Source: CAVTJL01 sp963828215 (GTDB taxonomy: Bacteria > Pseudomonadota > Alphaproteobacteria > Geminicoccales > Geminicoccaceae). From it: a DNA stretch of 64,000 nucleotides. The notes under the pieces are model-generated. The model was not told the DNA's origin, made no database searches, and was given only the letters and a program-made list of their open reading frames with translations. The position numbers were made by a program, and so were the translations under genes. Of the stretch, positions 38,198 through 46,858 are shown piece after piece. The stretch spans positions 186,001 to 250,000 of the forward strand of contig CAWHFO010000068.1 of assembly GCA_963828215.1 (NCBI GenBank), in the 5' to 3' direction. How positions within the stretch are numbered: the first letter of the stretch is position 1; every line of letters starts with the position of its first letter.

Positions 38198-39058
38198 ATG
38201 CAGCCCGTCGTGACCTCGTTCTACGATCCGGCCACCAGCACGGTCAGCCACGTGGTGGTCGAGCCCAACGGCCGTCGCTGCGCCATCGTCAATTCGGTGC
38301 TCGACTACGAGGCCGCCTCGGGCCACACGCGAACCGGCTCCGCCGACAAGGTCGTGGAGCACGTCCGGGCCCGCAACCTCGAGGTCGCGTGGATCCTCGA
38401 GACCCACGCCCACGCCGATCACCTCTCGGCCGCCAAGTACCTGAAGGAGAAGCTCGGCGGCCGCATCGCCATCGGCGCCCGCATCACCGAGGTCCAGACG
38501 ATCTTCAAGGACGTCTTCAACCTCGAGCGCACCTTCAACACCGACGGCCGCCAGTTCGACCACCTGTTCGCCGACGACGAGACCTTCCTCATCGGCCGCC
38601 AGGAGGCGCGGGTCCTCTATACGCCCGGCCACACGCCCGCCTGCTGCACCTACGTCGTCGGCGACGCGGCCTTCGTCGGCGACACGCTCTTCATGCCGGA
38701 CGGCGGCACGGCGCGCGCCGATTTCCCCGGCGGCGACGCCGCCACCCTCTACCGCTCGATCCGCCGCATCCTGGCCTTGCCGCCCGAGACCCGCCTCTTC
38801 GTCTGCCACGACTACCAGCCCGGCGGCCGCGAGCCCTGCTTCGAGACCACCGTCGCCGACGAGCGCGCGAGAAACATCCATGTCGGCGGCGAGAGGACCG
38901 AGGCCGACTTCGTCGCCATGCGCACCACCCGCGACAAGACCCTCGCGACCCCGACGCTGCTGATCCCCTCGATCCAGATCAACGTCCGCGCCGGCGACCT
39001 GCCCCCGCCCGAGGAGAACGGCACCTCCTACATCAAGGTCCCGCTCAACCAGCTGTGA
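38198..39058 (+). CDS. metallo-beta-lactamase-fold hydrolase (persulfide-dioxygenase-like)
   Basis: A 286-residue MBL-fold enzyme: MQPVVTSFYDPATSTVSHVVVEP, the metal motif THAHADHLSAAKYL, YTPGHTPACCTYVVGD, FVGDTLFMPDGGTARADFPGG and FVCHDYQPGGREPCFETTV. The C-terminal SIQINVRAGDLPPPEENGTSYIKVPLN matches the BlhA/ETHE1-related group, many of which handle sulfane sulfur. The ATG at 38198 follows GGGAGA; an ATG at 38168 would add ten residues. No rhodanese or sulfide genes are adjacent, so the persulfide role is tentative. Confidence 0.88.
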   Translation: MQPVVTSFYDPATSTVSHVVVEPNGRRCAIVNSVLDYEAASGHTRTGSADKVVEHVRARNLEVAWILETHAHADHLSAAKYLKEKLGGRIAIGARITEVQTIFKDVFNLERTFNTDGRQFDHLFADDETFLIGRQEARVLYTPGHTPACCTYVVGDAAFVGDTLFMPDGGTARADFPGGDAATLYRSIRRILALPPETRLFVCHDYQPGGREPCFETTVADERARNIHVGGERTEADFVAMRTTRDKTLATPTLLIPSIQINVRAGDLPPPEENGTSYIKVPLNQL

Positions 39059-39249
39059 GGATCGAGCCCGGGAATCTCTGACATCTCGCCCGCCTTCTTG
39101 ACCTCCTCGCCCCCCGGGCCGGGACGCCTTCACGGTCGGCACGCTCGAGGGCATCGGCCGGGTTTATCTGCACGCGGCCGTCGATGCCTTCGGGTCCTGT
39201 GCCTTCGGCCTCCTCCATGTCGGCAGGCGATCCGAGGCCACGGTATCAA
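39059..39249. other. intergenic, left border of the accessory island
   Basis: 191 bp between the MBL-fold gene and the left end of the first IS1380-type element. The right-hand part (39123-39249) codes for a fragment of an IS481 transposase, listed separately. The rest is GC-rich with no recognised motif. Confidence 0.6.
39123..39249 (+). pseudogene. IS481-type transposase fragment
   Basis: One frame reads DAFTVGTLEGIGRVYLHAAV then DAFGSCAFGLLHVGRRSEAT. This matches the start of the integrase (rve) core of IS481-type transposases, which usually reads D-T-F-Y-V-G-x-L-K-G-V-G-R-V-Y-L-H and then DTYGSYAFGFLH. There is a stop at 39099-39101 upstream and the similarity ends exactly at the inverted repeat of the IS1380 element (39250), so an older element was cut by the insertion. 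Only about 42 residues remain; no function. Confidence 0.7.
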
Positions 39250-40898
39250 CCCGGATTTCCCATTTGACCTCGACGGCCACTGACATCGGGCAGCGATTCT
39301 GCTAGAAGAATCAGCAATGTAGCAGCGGCCGGATGGGTGCGGGATGGCGGACGCGACGGGTGAAACGAAAGAGCCCCTGCGGGTCGCCTTCGACCGCCGC
39401 CTCAAGCTCGAGTTCAATGGTGCCAAGATGACTTCCGACGGCGGCCTGCTCGCCTACCGCGAGCTGGACGACGCCCTCGGCCTGACCACGACGAGAGTGT
39501 CGGCTCTTGCGGAGGGCCGACGCGGGAAGAACCTTAGGCACCGGCTGCTCGGCCTGCTGCGGCAGGCGATCTATGGCCGGATTGCCGGCTACGAGGACGT
39601 CAACGACGCCGAGCGGCTCGCCCGTGATCCGGCCATGCGTGCTATCGTCGGACGTGAGGGGCTCGGCCGGCCAGCGGCCTCGACCAGTCAGATGGGTCGG
39701 TCCGAGACCGAGTGGCTGGCCACTGACGCAAACCTCGATGCCCTCACAGCTCTGCCTGGCACCTGGATTGACCGGGTGCACAAGCGTCGCCCACCCGACG
39801 CATCATCCTGGATATGGACAGTTCGGAAAGTCCGACCCACGGTGAGCAGGAGGGCTCGGCCTGGAACGGCCATTTCGGCTGCACGTGCTACCACCCGCTG
39901 TTCGTCTTCAACCAGTTCGGCGATCTCAAGCGCTGCGCCTTGCGGCCCGGCAACGTACACAGCGCCGAGGGTTGGCGGCACGATGCTCGAGCCCGTGGTT
40001 GCCCGCTACCGCGAGCGTGGCCTCGATCTCTACTTCCGCGGCGACGCCGGCTTCGCCAAGCCCGAGCTGTACGAGCTGCTGGAAGCGGAGGGCATCGGCT
40101 ACGCCATTCGGCTGCCGGCCAATGCGGTTCTGCAGGAGCGGATCGCGCACCTGCTGACCCGGCCTGTCGGCCGCCCGCCGAAGAAGCCGCAGGTGTTTTT
40201 CGCCAGCTTCACCTACCAGGCACAGAGCTGTCGAGGCCGCGTCGGGTCGTGGCCAAGGTGGAGTGGCACCAAGGCGAGCTGTACCCGCGGGTCGGGCTTC
40301 ATCGTCACCACCCTGACGCGGCCGGCCGAGCGGGTCAGCAAGTTCTACAACGGGCGCGGCACGGCGGAGCAGTGGATCAAGGAGGGCAAGCAGGCGCTGC
40401 GCTGGACGCGGCTGTCCTGCCACGCCTTCCGGGACAACGCGGTCCGGCTCCAGCTCCACGCCCTGGCCTACAACCTCGCCAACTTCCTGCGCTCACTGGC
40501 GTTGCCCAAGGAGGTCGAGCAGTGGTCGCTGACCACCCTGCGCGAGAAGTTGGTCAAGATCGGCGCCCGGATCGTCCGGCACGGTCGCTACGTCGTGTTC
40601 CAGCTCGCCGAGGTGGCGGTGCCGAGAGCGCTGTTCGCGAGCATCCTGCGCCGGATCGACCGGCTCAGGCCGAGACCGCTCCTCACATGACCGCGTGGCG
40701 CTCGACACCGGGATCGGCACAGGAGAGGTGTGCCCGGAGAGCGCTCGTTAACGGCCTCGGCAGCTCGGTTGGCACATTTGCCGCGGCCGAGACGCAGCCT
40801 GTGGGGCCGGCACCACCCTTCCATGCCGCGACGACTTGGCACGGGGGCTCAAGGAGCGCACGATGACCGCTGTGGAACCGATATCTGGGAAATCCCGG
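39250..40898 (+). mobile_element. decayed IS1380-type insertion sequence (copy A)
   Basis: A 1649-bp element bounded by 13-bp inverted repeats that match at 12 positions: CCCGGATTTCCCA at 39250-39262 and, reverse-complemented, CCGGGATTTCCCA at 40886-40898. It carries one transposase frame with internal indels. No direct target duplication is seen (TCAA on the left, CTTC on the right), so one flank has probably been lost or rearranged after insertion. The length fits the IS1380 family. Confidence 0.7.
39344..40690 (+). pseudogene. IS1380 family transposase, disrupted by four indels
   Basis: The frame from the ATG at 39344 to 40690 is open, but two internal blocks are out of phase with the family. 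Near 39798 a base is missing and near 39979 one is extra. In between, the true coding phase is another frame carrying ILDMDSSESPTHGEQEG, which holds the first catalytic aspartate. Near 40229 a base is missing and near 40296 one is extra, hiding SRPRRVVAKVEWHQGELYPRV. The remaining frame shows LYFRGDAGFAKPELYELLEAEG (second D) and FYNGRGTAEQWIKEGKQALRW (E). The protein as read cannot be active. True decay or sequence error are both possible. Confidence 0.8.
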
Positions 40899-41070
40899 CT
40901 TCAGCTGTTCACGCTGGCCTTGGCTGCCCTGCAGGGGTCTTCCGGTTGACGAACGACCCTTCGAGGGGCATCGTCGAACCCAGGAACAGAGGCTATCTAG
41001 GGGAATGCCGGTTCGTATCACGGTATGGCTGCCAGTCGAGCAGCGGGCAGGGCAGACCGGGGTGATAAGC
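40691..41070. other. IS-A right end and upstream region of the TIR gene
   Basis: 380 bp without a recognised gene. The first part is the non-coding right end of IS1380 copy A (to 40898). The last 172 bp precede the TIR gene and include TTGACG near 40948, possibly a -35 element, but no convincing -10 box. No repeats or terminator were found. Confidence 0.4.
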
Positions 41071-41610
41071 ATGACAGCCAACGAGCTCGAGGCGCTAGCT
41101 CGCCAAGATCCGCAAGTTTTAGAAATAATTGCGCAGCATCGGGAGCATGCTAAGGAAATCGATGCGGCCATCGATGAACTTGCGCGTCATCCGGACATTC
41201 AACCGGATACCATGGTGTCCGCAACCTTGAAGTGTGCCGCTGCAATTATCTACGGCGTCCGGGTATTCATTAGCTACAAGATGAGTCAGCGCACCCAGGC
41301 AGACATCCTTCGCGACATAATCAAGACACGAGGCTTCGCTGGCATTCTGAACGACGGCGAATTCCCTTTCCTCGCGGCCAGGACGCTGAAACCAGGACAA
41401 AAATATCGCAACGCCATACTGTCCGCATTGGACGCCACACACTGGTTTATATTTCTTTTGCCGGATACCAGTCTCGATCGAACGTGGACGACTTTCGAGG
41501 CGGGCTATTTCCGAAAGGCTATGCTTCCGGGCGATCGCCTCATCTGCATTCACCACCCTGAGGTTGCAAAGTCGGGGCCCCTAGAGGAGTTTAATGCCGT
41601 AGAGGCTAGC
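41071..41610 (+). pseudogene. TIR-domain protein, 5' part, split by IS1380 copy B
   Basis: 180 codons from the ATG at 41071 (preceded by GGGGTG) to the IS junction; an in-frame ATG at 41005 would add 22 residues. After an alpha-helical leader (about 60 residues), a TIR fold starts with YGVRVFISYK. RDIIKTRGFAGILNDGEFPF and LSALDATHWFIFLLPDTS follow, then DRTWTTFEAGYFRKAM, where E143 sits at the place of the NADase catalytic glutamate in TIR enzymes. The IS enters after EAS. The frame continues past the junction into IS DNA to 41658, but those 16 residues are not native. Base composition is much lower in GC than the neighbours, indicating transfer. Confidence 0.8.
41606..41609 (+). repeat. target site duplication CTAG, left copy
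   Basis: CTAG directly before the left inverted repeat of IS1380 copy B. The same four bases follow the right repeat at 43206-43209, in frame with the TIR coding sequence on both sides. Confidence 0.85.
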
Positions 41611-43205
41611 CCGAAAAATTCACTGGGGCTGAGCCGGAAGGCGGCGGGCGCGGCGTAAATGTCTGAGTTCGTGTATGTTTCTGGTGCTGAAGCAGAGACA
41701 GCACGGCTCGACGGAGTACCGCGCCCGCCATGGCAGAGAATGCCTCGCTCCTCCCCGGCTTGTCACCGGTCGGCGGCAAGCCGGTGCACATCACCTTCGA
41801 TGGCGGTCGGCTGACCTCGGACGTGGGCGTGCTGCTGCTGGCCGAGACCGAACGTCGGCTCGGGATCGCGCAGCGCTTGGCGCGCTGCCTCACCGACCCG
41901 CGGTCGCCGGAGCGGGTGCGGCACACGCTCACCGACATGATCCGCTTCCGGATGCTGCTGATCGCGGCCGGCTATCCGGACGCGAACGACTGCGACGCGC
42001 TGCGCCTCGACCCGGCGTTCAAGATGGCGGTCGGGCGGCTGCCCGAGAGCGGCGACGATCTGTGCTCGCAGCCGACCATGTGTCGGCTGGAGAACTTGCC
42101 CGGCGCCATCGCGCTCAAGCGGATGATGGCGGCCATGGTCGAGCTGTTCTGCGATAGCTTCACCGTGGTGCCGAACCGGATCGTGCTCGACATCGACGAT
42201 ACCTGCGATCCCGCCCACGGTCGGCAGCAGCTCTCCCTCTTCCACACCTACCATGACGAGCGCTGCTTCCTGCCGATCCACGTCTACGAGGCGACCACGG
42301 GCAAGCCGGTGGCGGTGATTCTGCGGCCCGGCAAGACCCCCGACGGGGCCGAGGTCGCGCTCGTCCTGCGTCACGTCATTGGCGCCATCCGCCGGCGCTG
42401 GCCCCGTGTCGACATCCTGGTCCGCGGCGACAGCCACTACGGGCGCCACGAGGCCATGAGCTGGTGCGAGCGCAACCGGGTCGCCTACGCCTTCGGCCTC
42501 GCCGGCAACAAGGTCCTGCTCGCCCGTGTGACGGCCCTCGCCGAGGAGGCGGCCCTTCGTCGGATCGAGGGCGAGGCCGAGAAGGTCCGCCGCTACGACG
42601 AGTTCCGCTACGCCGCCAAGACCTGGAGCGTCGAGCGCCGGGTCATCGTCCGGTTGGAGGCGTCGGACCGGGGCAGCGACAGCCGGTTCATCGCCACCAA
42701 CCTCGCCGGCGCGCCCCGTTGGCTGTACGAGGACGTCTACTGCGCCCGCGGTCAGGCGGAGAACCTGATCAAGGCGCACAAGCGCCACCTCGCCTCCGAC
42801 CGCACCTCCTGCACCAAAGCCACCGCCAACCAATTCCGGCTGGTGCTGCACACCGCCGCCTATTGGCTCCCGCACACCCTGCGCGGTCTGGCGCCGAAGC
42901 GGTCGTTCTGGCGCGACGCCCAGTTCGACACGCTCCGCTTGGCGCTGATCAAGGTGGCCGGCCGGATCACCGAGATGGCGACCCGAATCAAGGTGGCGCT
43001 GCCGTCCGCCTGTCCCTACCGCGCCAGCCTCATACTGCTCGCCGCTTGCGCCGCGAGGCCGCCCTGAGTCACAGGGCGGCGTGCCCCGACCGAGCCCTTC
43101 CCCGCAAACCCCCAGCCCCGATCATCGCGCCCGCCGGCGCCACGGCCCGCCATGCCCGTAGCAGTCCCGCTCGCGCATCCAAGGCAGTCCGGTGAATGAT
43201 CCGGG
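41610..43205 (+). mobile_element. intact IS1380-type insertion sequence (copy B)
   Basis: A 1596-bp element. The left end begins CCCGAAAAATTCACTGG (from 41610), and the right end, reverse-complemented, begins CCCGGATCATTCACCGG (ending at 43205): an imperfect inverted repeat with 13 of 17 positions matching. Four-base CTAG duplications flank it, as expected for IS1380 family insertions. It contains one full-length transposase gene in the same direction as the interrupted TIR gene. It is not the same element as copy A, since both the ends and the transposase differ. Confidence 0.88.
41730..43067 (+). CDS. IS1380 family transposase (copy B), intact
   Basis: A 445-residue DDE transposase. Candidate catalytic residues are the aspartate in RIVLDIDDTCDPAHG (near residue 156), that in VDILVRGDSHYGRHEA (near 235) and the glutamate in YCARGQAENLIKAHKRHLAS (near 350). 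ITFDGGRLTSDVGVLLLAETERRLG at the N-terminus is typical of the family. No frameshift is visible. ATG at 41730, 120 bp inside the left end. Confidence 0.93.
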   Translation: MAENASLLPGLSPVGGKPVHITFDGGRLTSDVGVLLLAETERRLGIAQRLARCLTDPRSPERVRHTLTDMIRFRMLLIAAGYPDANDCDALRLDPAFKMAVGRLPESGDDLCSQPTMCRLENLPGAIALKRMMAAMVELFCDSFTVVPNRIVLDIDDTCDPAHGRQQLSLFHTYHDERCFLPIHVYEATTGKPVAVILRPGKTPDGAEVALVLRHVIGAIRRRWPRVDILVRGDSHYGRHEAMSWCERNRVAYAFGLAGNKVLLARVTALAEEAALRRIEGEAEKVRRYDEFRYAAKTWSVERRVIVRLEASDRGSDSRFIATNLAGAPRWLYEDVYCARGQAENLIKAHKRHLASDRTSCTKATANQFRLVLHTAAYWLPHTLRGLAPKRSFWRDAQFDTLRLALIKVAGRITEMATRIKVALPSACPYRASLILLAACAARPP

Positions 43206-43209
43206 CTAG
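43206..43209 (+). repeat. target site duplication CTAG, right copy
   Basis: Second copy of the four-base duplication after the right inverted repeat of IS1380 copy B, at 43206-43209. Confidence 0.85.
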
Positions 43210-44287
43210 CACCGTATCAGTTTCCGACCTCCTTCGCGAGCTGCTTCGTGAACCAGGAGCAGCCCCTGGAAAAAAGGCGATAAATCCTGAACTCAAAGAT
43301 GAGGATATCAAAACAGAGGCTGAAAAGCTAGTTAATTCAATAATTCCGCCAGACCCCGTCGACATTAGGCATTATGCGCCCTTTATTGATATACGCTGCC
43401 CGGATTTACCGCCAACCATTCGTCCCGAGACGTTGCGTAGCTGGCCAATAATATCCGGATGGGAGCTTCGATCAGTATTCGGCTACGATGGCGACCTATC
43501 CAACGGCGCCACCCTAGCCGATATTATCCGACCAATTGATAGAGAATACAGCAACCGTTACTGGATCGATGATCTTGCTAACGCTCTGAATAATCTCTTA
43601 ATAAACAAACAGAGTCCTGGCTCTCTGATCACGACTTTCCGCGGAATTGATCACCAGTTCTACTCGCCTATTCTCTTTTGTGTTGGGGCATATCACCACA
43701 GCCAGCGTGTCGAACATATTAGGGTCACTTTCCATCAAGCCTTGACCGAGCCAAAAACAGCAGCACCTAGTCCCCTTACTGCATTGGCGGCTACTCTCCG
43801 TCACGGCTACCGATTTCGTTATGAGGTGCTTGACCTGTTCGAGGGCGCTACTCTCCCAGATGAGGTTGATGAGGTAGCACGACTGCTAAAAGAAATGGAG
43901 ATCGAAGAAGAGCAACGAGGATATTCAAACCCAGATGCCCGCCGTATAGCTGATCTTTCGGGCAATCCCGTCTATGAAGCTTTTGAAGAGAAGGATCGCA
44001 CGACGCTAGGGGAGATTTTCCTTGAATTACGTCGCTACCGAGCAGCCCCTGGCGATCTCGAAGGATTGCTTGATAAAGCGTTGCGTGCCAGGAAGCCAGC
44101 GGATCTAGCCAAGTGCCTCCGCGCGCTTCGACCTCTCAACGCCACCTTCATGCGTATGGGTGCTCGGTGCTATGCCAAGCTAATTGCGCAGGAGTTTAAA
44201 GTGCCATCTCCCGAACCGGCTCACAGCAAGTCCACGCCAAAGAAGAGGTCGGACAAGGTCATCGGACCGCGGTCACCAACCGCGTAG
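43206..44287 (+). pseudogene. TIR-domain protein, 3' part with unrecognised C-terminal domain
   Basis: Continuation of the frame broken at 41610. Joining across the IS with one CTAG copy reads E-A-S-T-V-S-V-S-D-L-L-R-E without a shift, and this 3' part supplies 358 residues to the stop at 44287 (total 538). I do not recognise the domain. It includes FIDIRCPDLPPTIRPETLRSW, GATLADIIRPIDREYSNRY, ITTFRGIDHQFYSPILFCVG, a conserved-looking HHSQRVEHIRVTFHQAL and helical EVDEVARLLKEMEIEEEQRGY, and ends with a basic tail KSTPKKRSDK. GC content is low, like the 5' part. An ATG at 43196 lies in the IS end and is not a natural start. Confidence 0.75.
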
Positions 44288-44643
44288 GGGCCGCAACGGC
44301 GGCAATTTAGCCCGCGTTTCTCACCAACTTTTTAAGGCGAGCTGAAGCTCTGTAGATCGCTCGGATTCGGTCGATCCCGGATCATTCATTTTGCCGAGGA
44401 GGTTGAAGCGAGTATTATCCAACTGGCAGATCTTGCTGCCTTCACTATCGAGCGCCGGCTTGTGGACAAGACCGACTCGTTGCCATTCTTTGGCCCGCCC
44501 GCTCTGCCGATAGCGTGGGCCGACGACAGCGGGGGTGCGAGGAGGCCTTTCGAGGCTGGCCGCAGGAACGTCGAAGGCGGAGATCCCGATGTGATCGCTC
44601 GATGGGCTCGCCGCTCTCCCGGATGCCGTGCCACGCATGCGGA
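44288..44643. other. right border of the accessory island, no gene recognised
   Basis: 356 bp between the TIR gene stop and the end of the FAD monooxygenase. A 13-bp sequence at 44376-44388 is identical to the terminal repeat of IS1380 copy B and is listed separately. No convincing coding frame, terminator or other repeat was found. Confidence 0.5.
44376..44388 (+). repeat. solitary IS1380-type terminal sequence
   Basis: CCCGGATCATTCA at 44376-44388 is identical to the first 13 bases of the right inverted repeat of IS1380 copy B (43205 back to 43193 on the minus strand), about 1.2 kb away. No second end or transposase lies nearby, so it may be a relic or a secondary target. Chance occurrence in this window is unlikely. 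Confidence 0.45.
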
Positions 44644-45873
44644 TCAGCCGAACCCCGCTTCCGCGAGCAATCGAAAGAAAAGCCCGCCGTCCGACCTGTT
44701 GGCTGGATCGACCCCGCCGTTCTCGCGCATGAACGTGATCGGGTCGGCGCGCTGCCCCTTGCCCTCGATATAGGCGCCGAGCCTCCGGGACTCGGCGACG
44801 ATCGCCCGGCTCGCCGGGCGGCGCGCCGCATCGTAGCGCTCGAGCCCCTCTTCCACGCCGCCCTCGGCCAGAGCCTCGGCGAGCCCGATCGCGTCGATGC
44901 CGGCCTTGATCGCTCCCATGCCCACATGCGGCCGGGCGACGAAGGCGGCATCGCCCAGAAGGGCCACACGCCCCACGCTCATCGTCGGTGACTCGAGATC
45001 GCCGATCGGCTGGAAGAGCGGCCGTGCGGAGACCCGCACGACCTCGGCCCAGACCGGCGGGAGAAGAGCCTCGGCATCGCGGCGGAGCGCCGCCATCACC
45101 TCCGGCCGGATCAGGTGGGGCGGGATGCCGTCCGGATGGAGGCGGCCCTCGGCATCGGTCTGCATCAGGGCTAGCTCCGTCGTGGCGTTGACGGGTCGGT
45201 ACCAGACGAGGTTGTAGAATCTCCGGCCCGGGGTGAGGTCGTCGCCGGCGCCGGGCACCGGATAGCCGACGGTGTGGCCGTCATCGAGCAGCCCCCAGCC
45301 GAAGGTGTCGAAAAGCGCCGCATGGGTCTCCGGCGTCAGCGCCGCCTCCTCGACCATGCCCCGCCAGGCGATGTAGCCGGCATAGGCCAGCTCGACGTCC
45401 GGAAAGAGCTGGCGGCGCACGATCGAGCGGACGCCGTCGGCGGCGACGAGCACGTCGCTCCGGATCCTCGTGCCGTCGTCGAGGCAGGCCGTGGCGCCGT
45501 CCTGGTCCTGGTCGACGCCGGCGAGGCCGACGCCCCGACGGACGCGCTCCTCCGGGAACACGTCGGAGAGAAGCGTGTAGAGCCGCGCCCAGGAGGTGCA
45601 GAGCTGCGGCATCGGCAGCTCGCCGGCGATGCTGCCGTCCGGATTGAAGGCCGTGCGGCCGCCGACCGCGACGCCGACGCTGGCGTCGACCTCGGCGCCG
45701 GCGGCGAGCAGGCCCCGCAGCATCGCCGGATGCACCCCGAGGCCGGCCCCGCGTCCCGCGAGACGCCCCTTGCTCCGCTCGAGGACGGTGACGTCCCAGC
45801 CCGAGCGGAGAAGGGTGCAGGCCGCGGACAGGCCGCCCAGAGAGCCTCCGACGACGATCGCGCGCCGCATCAT
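44644..45873 (-). CDS. FAD-dependent monooxygenase (aromatic hydroxylase type)
   Basis: A 409-residue flavoprotein. The Rossmann dinucleotide motif is AIVVGGSLGGLSAACTLLRSGWDVTVLERS at the N-terminus (GxGxxG variant GGSLGG). DVLVAADGVRSIVRRQLFPDV carries the DG motif and VALLGDAAFVARPHVGMGAIKAGIDAIGLAEAL (cited in parts) the GD motif of p-hydroxybenzoate-hydroxylase-like enzymes. It resembles 2,6-dihydroxypyridine 3-hydroxylase-type enzymes more than phenol hydroxylases, but the substrate is uncertain. The start at 45873 has a second ATG adjacent at 45870. It is the first gene right of the accessory island. Confidence 0.88.
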   Translation of the reverse strand: MMRRAIVVGGSLGGLSAACTLLRSGWDVTVLERSKGRLAGRGAGLGVHPAMLRGLLAAGAEVDASVGVAVGGRTAFNPDGSIAGELPMPQLCTSWARLYTLLSDVFPEERVRRGVGLAGVDQDQDGATACLDDGTRIRSDVLVAADGVRSIVRRQLFPDVELAYAGYIAWRGMVEEAALTPETHAALFDTFGWGLLDDGHTVGYPVPGAGDDLTPGRRFYNLVWYRPVNATTELALMQTDAEGRLHPDGIPPHLIRPEVMAALRRDAEALLPPVWAEVVRVSARPLFQPIGDLESPTMSVGRVALLGDAAFVARPHVGMGAIKAGIDAIGLAEALAEGGVEEGLERYDAARRPASRAIVAESRRLGAYIEGKGQRADPITFMRENGGVDPANRSDGGLFFRLLAEAGFG

Positions 45874-46132
45874 TCTCGTCGCGCCGGCGTGTGAGAGACG
45901 CGTGCTGGCAGCATGGTTTCTCCAGGGAACGTGACCCGAGCCTTCATCCCTGGATCTAGATGCGGCGCGGGCGCCAGTCGATGCTCTCCGGCCACCGGCG
46001 AGTGCGGGCGGCCTGGAGCGCGCGACGGGATCCTGTCCCGGGGCATGGTGCAGGAGCGCACTGTTGCGCAGGGCCTCAGGCGGATCTTGGCCGGGGATGG
46101 TCCCGTTCAGAGGCGCTTTCGCGGAAGGGCGC

Positions 46133-46560
46133 TCATGACTGCCGCATCCATGGAGTGATGGTCAGACCGACCAGCAATCCCTCAGGGGAAAGAAATCGTG
46201 TGACCGTCTGACCCCATGGCTCCTTCCTGTTCTTGACGAGCGTCCGATAGCCTCGCGACTCCAGCTCCGCGGTCGCGCCTTCGACGTCGTCGACATCGAA
46301 TTCGAGCCACGCCTGGGGAACCGGCGTGCTCTCCGGCCATGATTCCTCGCCGAAGCAGGATTGTGCCGCCTGGTCGAGCGGCCACAGCGCAAAGCTCCCG
46401 AACTCCTTTCAAGGCCTCGGTATGCAGATAGCCGCCCTGCTCCTCCTTGAAGGAGATATGGAGAGTCTCGCCATAAAGCTTTCGCCCGGCGATTCGATCA
46501 CGGACGATTGGTCCGAACCCGGCAACGAACAGGACCTTGATGCCCTCGAACTCCTGCATG
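46133..46560 (-). pseudogene. VOC/glyoxalase-like protein, apparent frameshift
   Basis: MQEFEGIKVLFVAGFGPIVR (start 46560, preceded by GAGGAG) followed by LYGETLHISFKEEQGGYLHTEALKGVRE is in one frame; the rest is in another. Removing one base at 46394 joins VREFALWPLDQAAQSCFGEES, PQAWLEFDVDDVEGATAEL and FLSPEGLLVGLTITPWM to the stop at 46133-46135. The product is about 142 residues with two babbar repeats, typical of VOC metalloenzymes or antibiotic-binding proteins. Another single extra base, like the others in this window. Confidence 0.8.
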
Positions 46561-46858
46561 TGAGCTCCTCTCGCGCTTGATCTCCGGCGGGTCTCGGCCG
46601 GCGTGTCGGGCGGCCACCGCGGGCAGCCTGCCGATAAGATCGTGGCTCGAAGGCGCGGTCGTTTCCAGGGTCGGGCAGCGGGCGTGCGGCCCGGTCCATC
46701 GGTTTCGGCCTCGTGCCGATGAAGGCCGGGACGACGCGACGCCTCGGCCTGCCGGCATGGGCCGGCGCTCACCTATGCTAGGTTCATATTCCTTGACATG
46801 CTCCATGGGCTCCGCCATAAGCTCTTCGGTCTCCCTCGACCCGCCGGAGCCCTTGGCC

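Noticed and set aside
34562..39058. A plus-strand open frame of almost 1500 codons
   Set aside because: Only its last part (38198-39058) is a recognisable protein, the MBL-fold enzyme; the rest is out of phase with the DMT, iron ADH and flippase genes, which have clear family motifs in other frames.
39246..40902. Target duplication around IS1380 copy A
   Set aside because: The four bases outside the ends differ (TCAA on the left, CTTC on the right); shifting the borders by a few bases does not help.
43196..44287. Separate gene starting at the ATG at 43196
   Set aside because: That ATG lies inside the right inverted repeat of IS1380 copy B, and the frame continues the upstream TIR gene exactly when the IS is removed.
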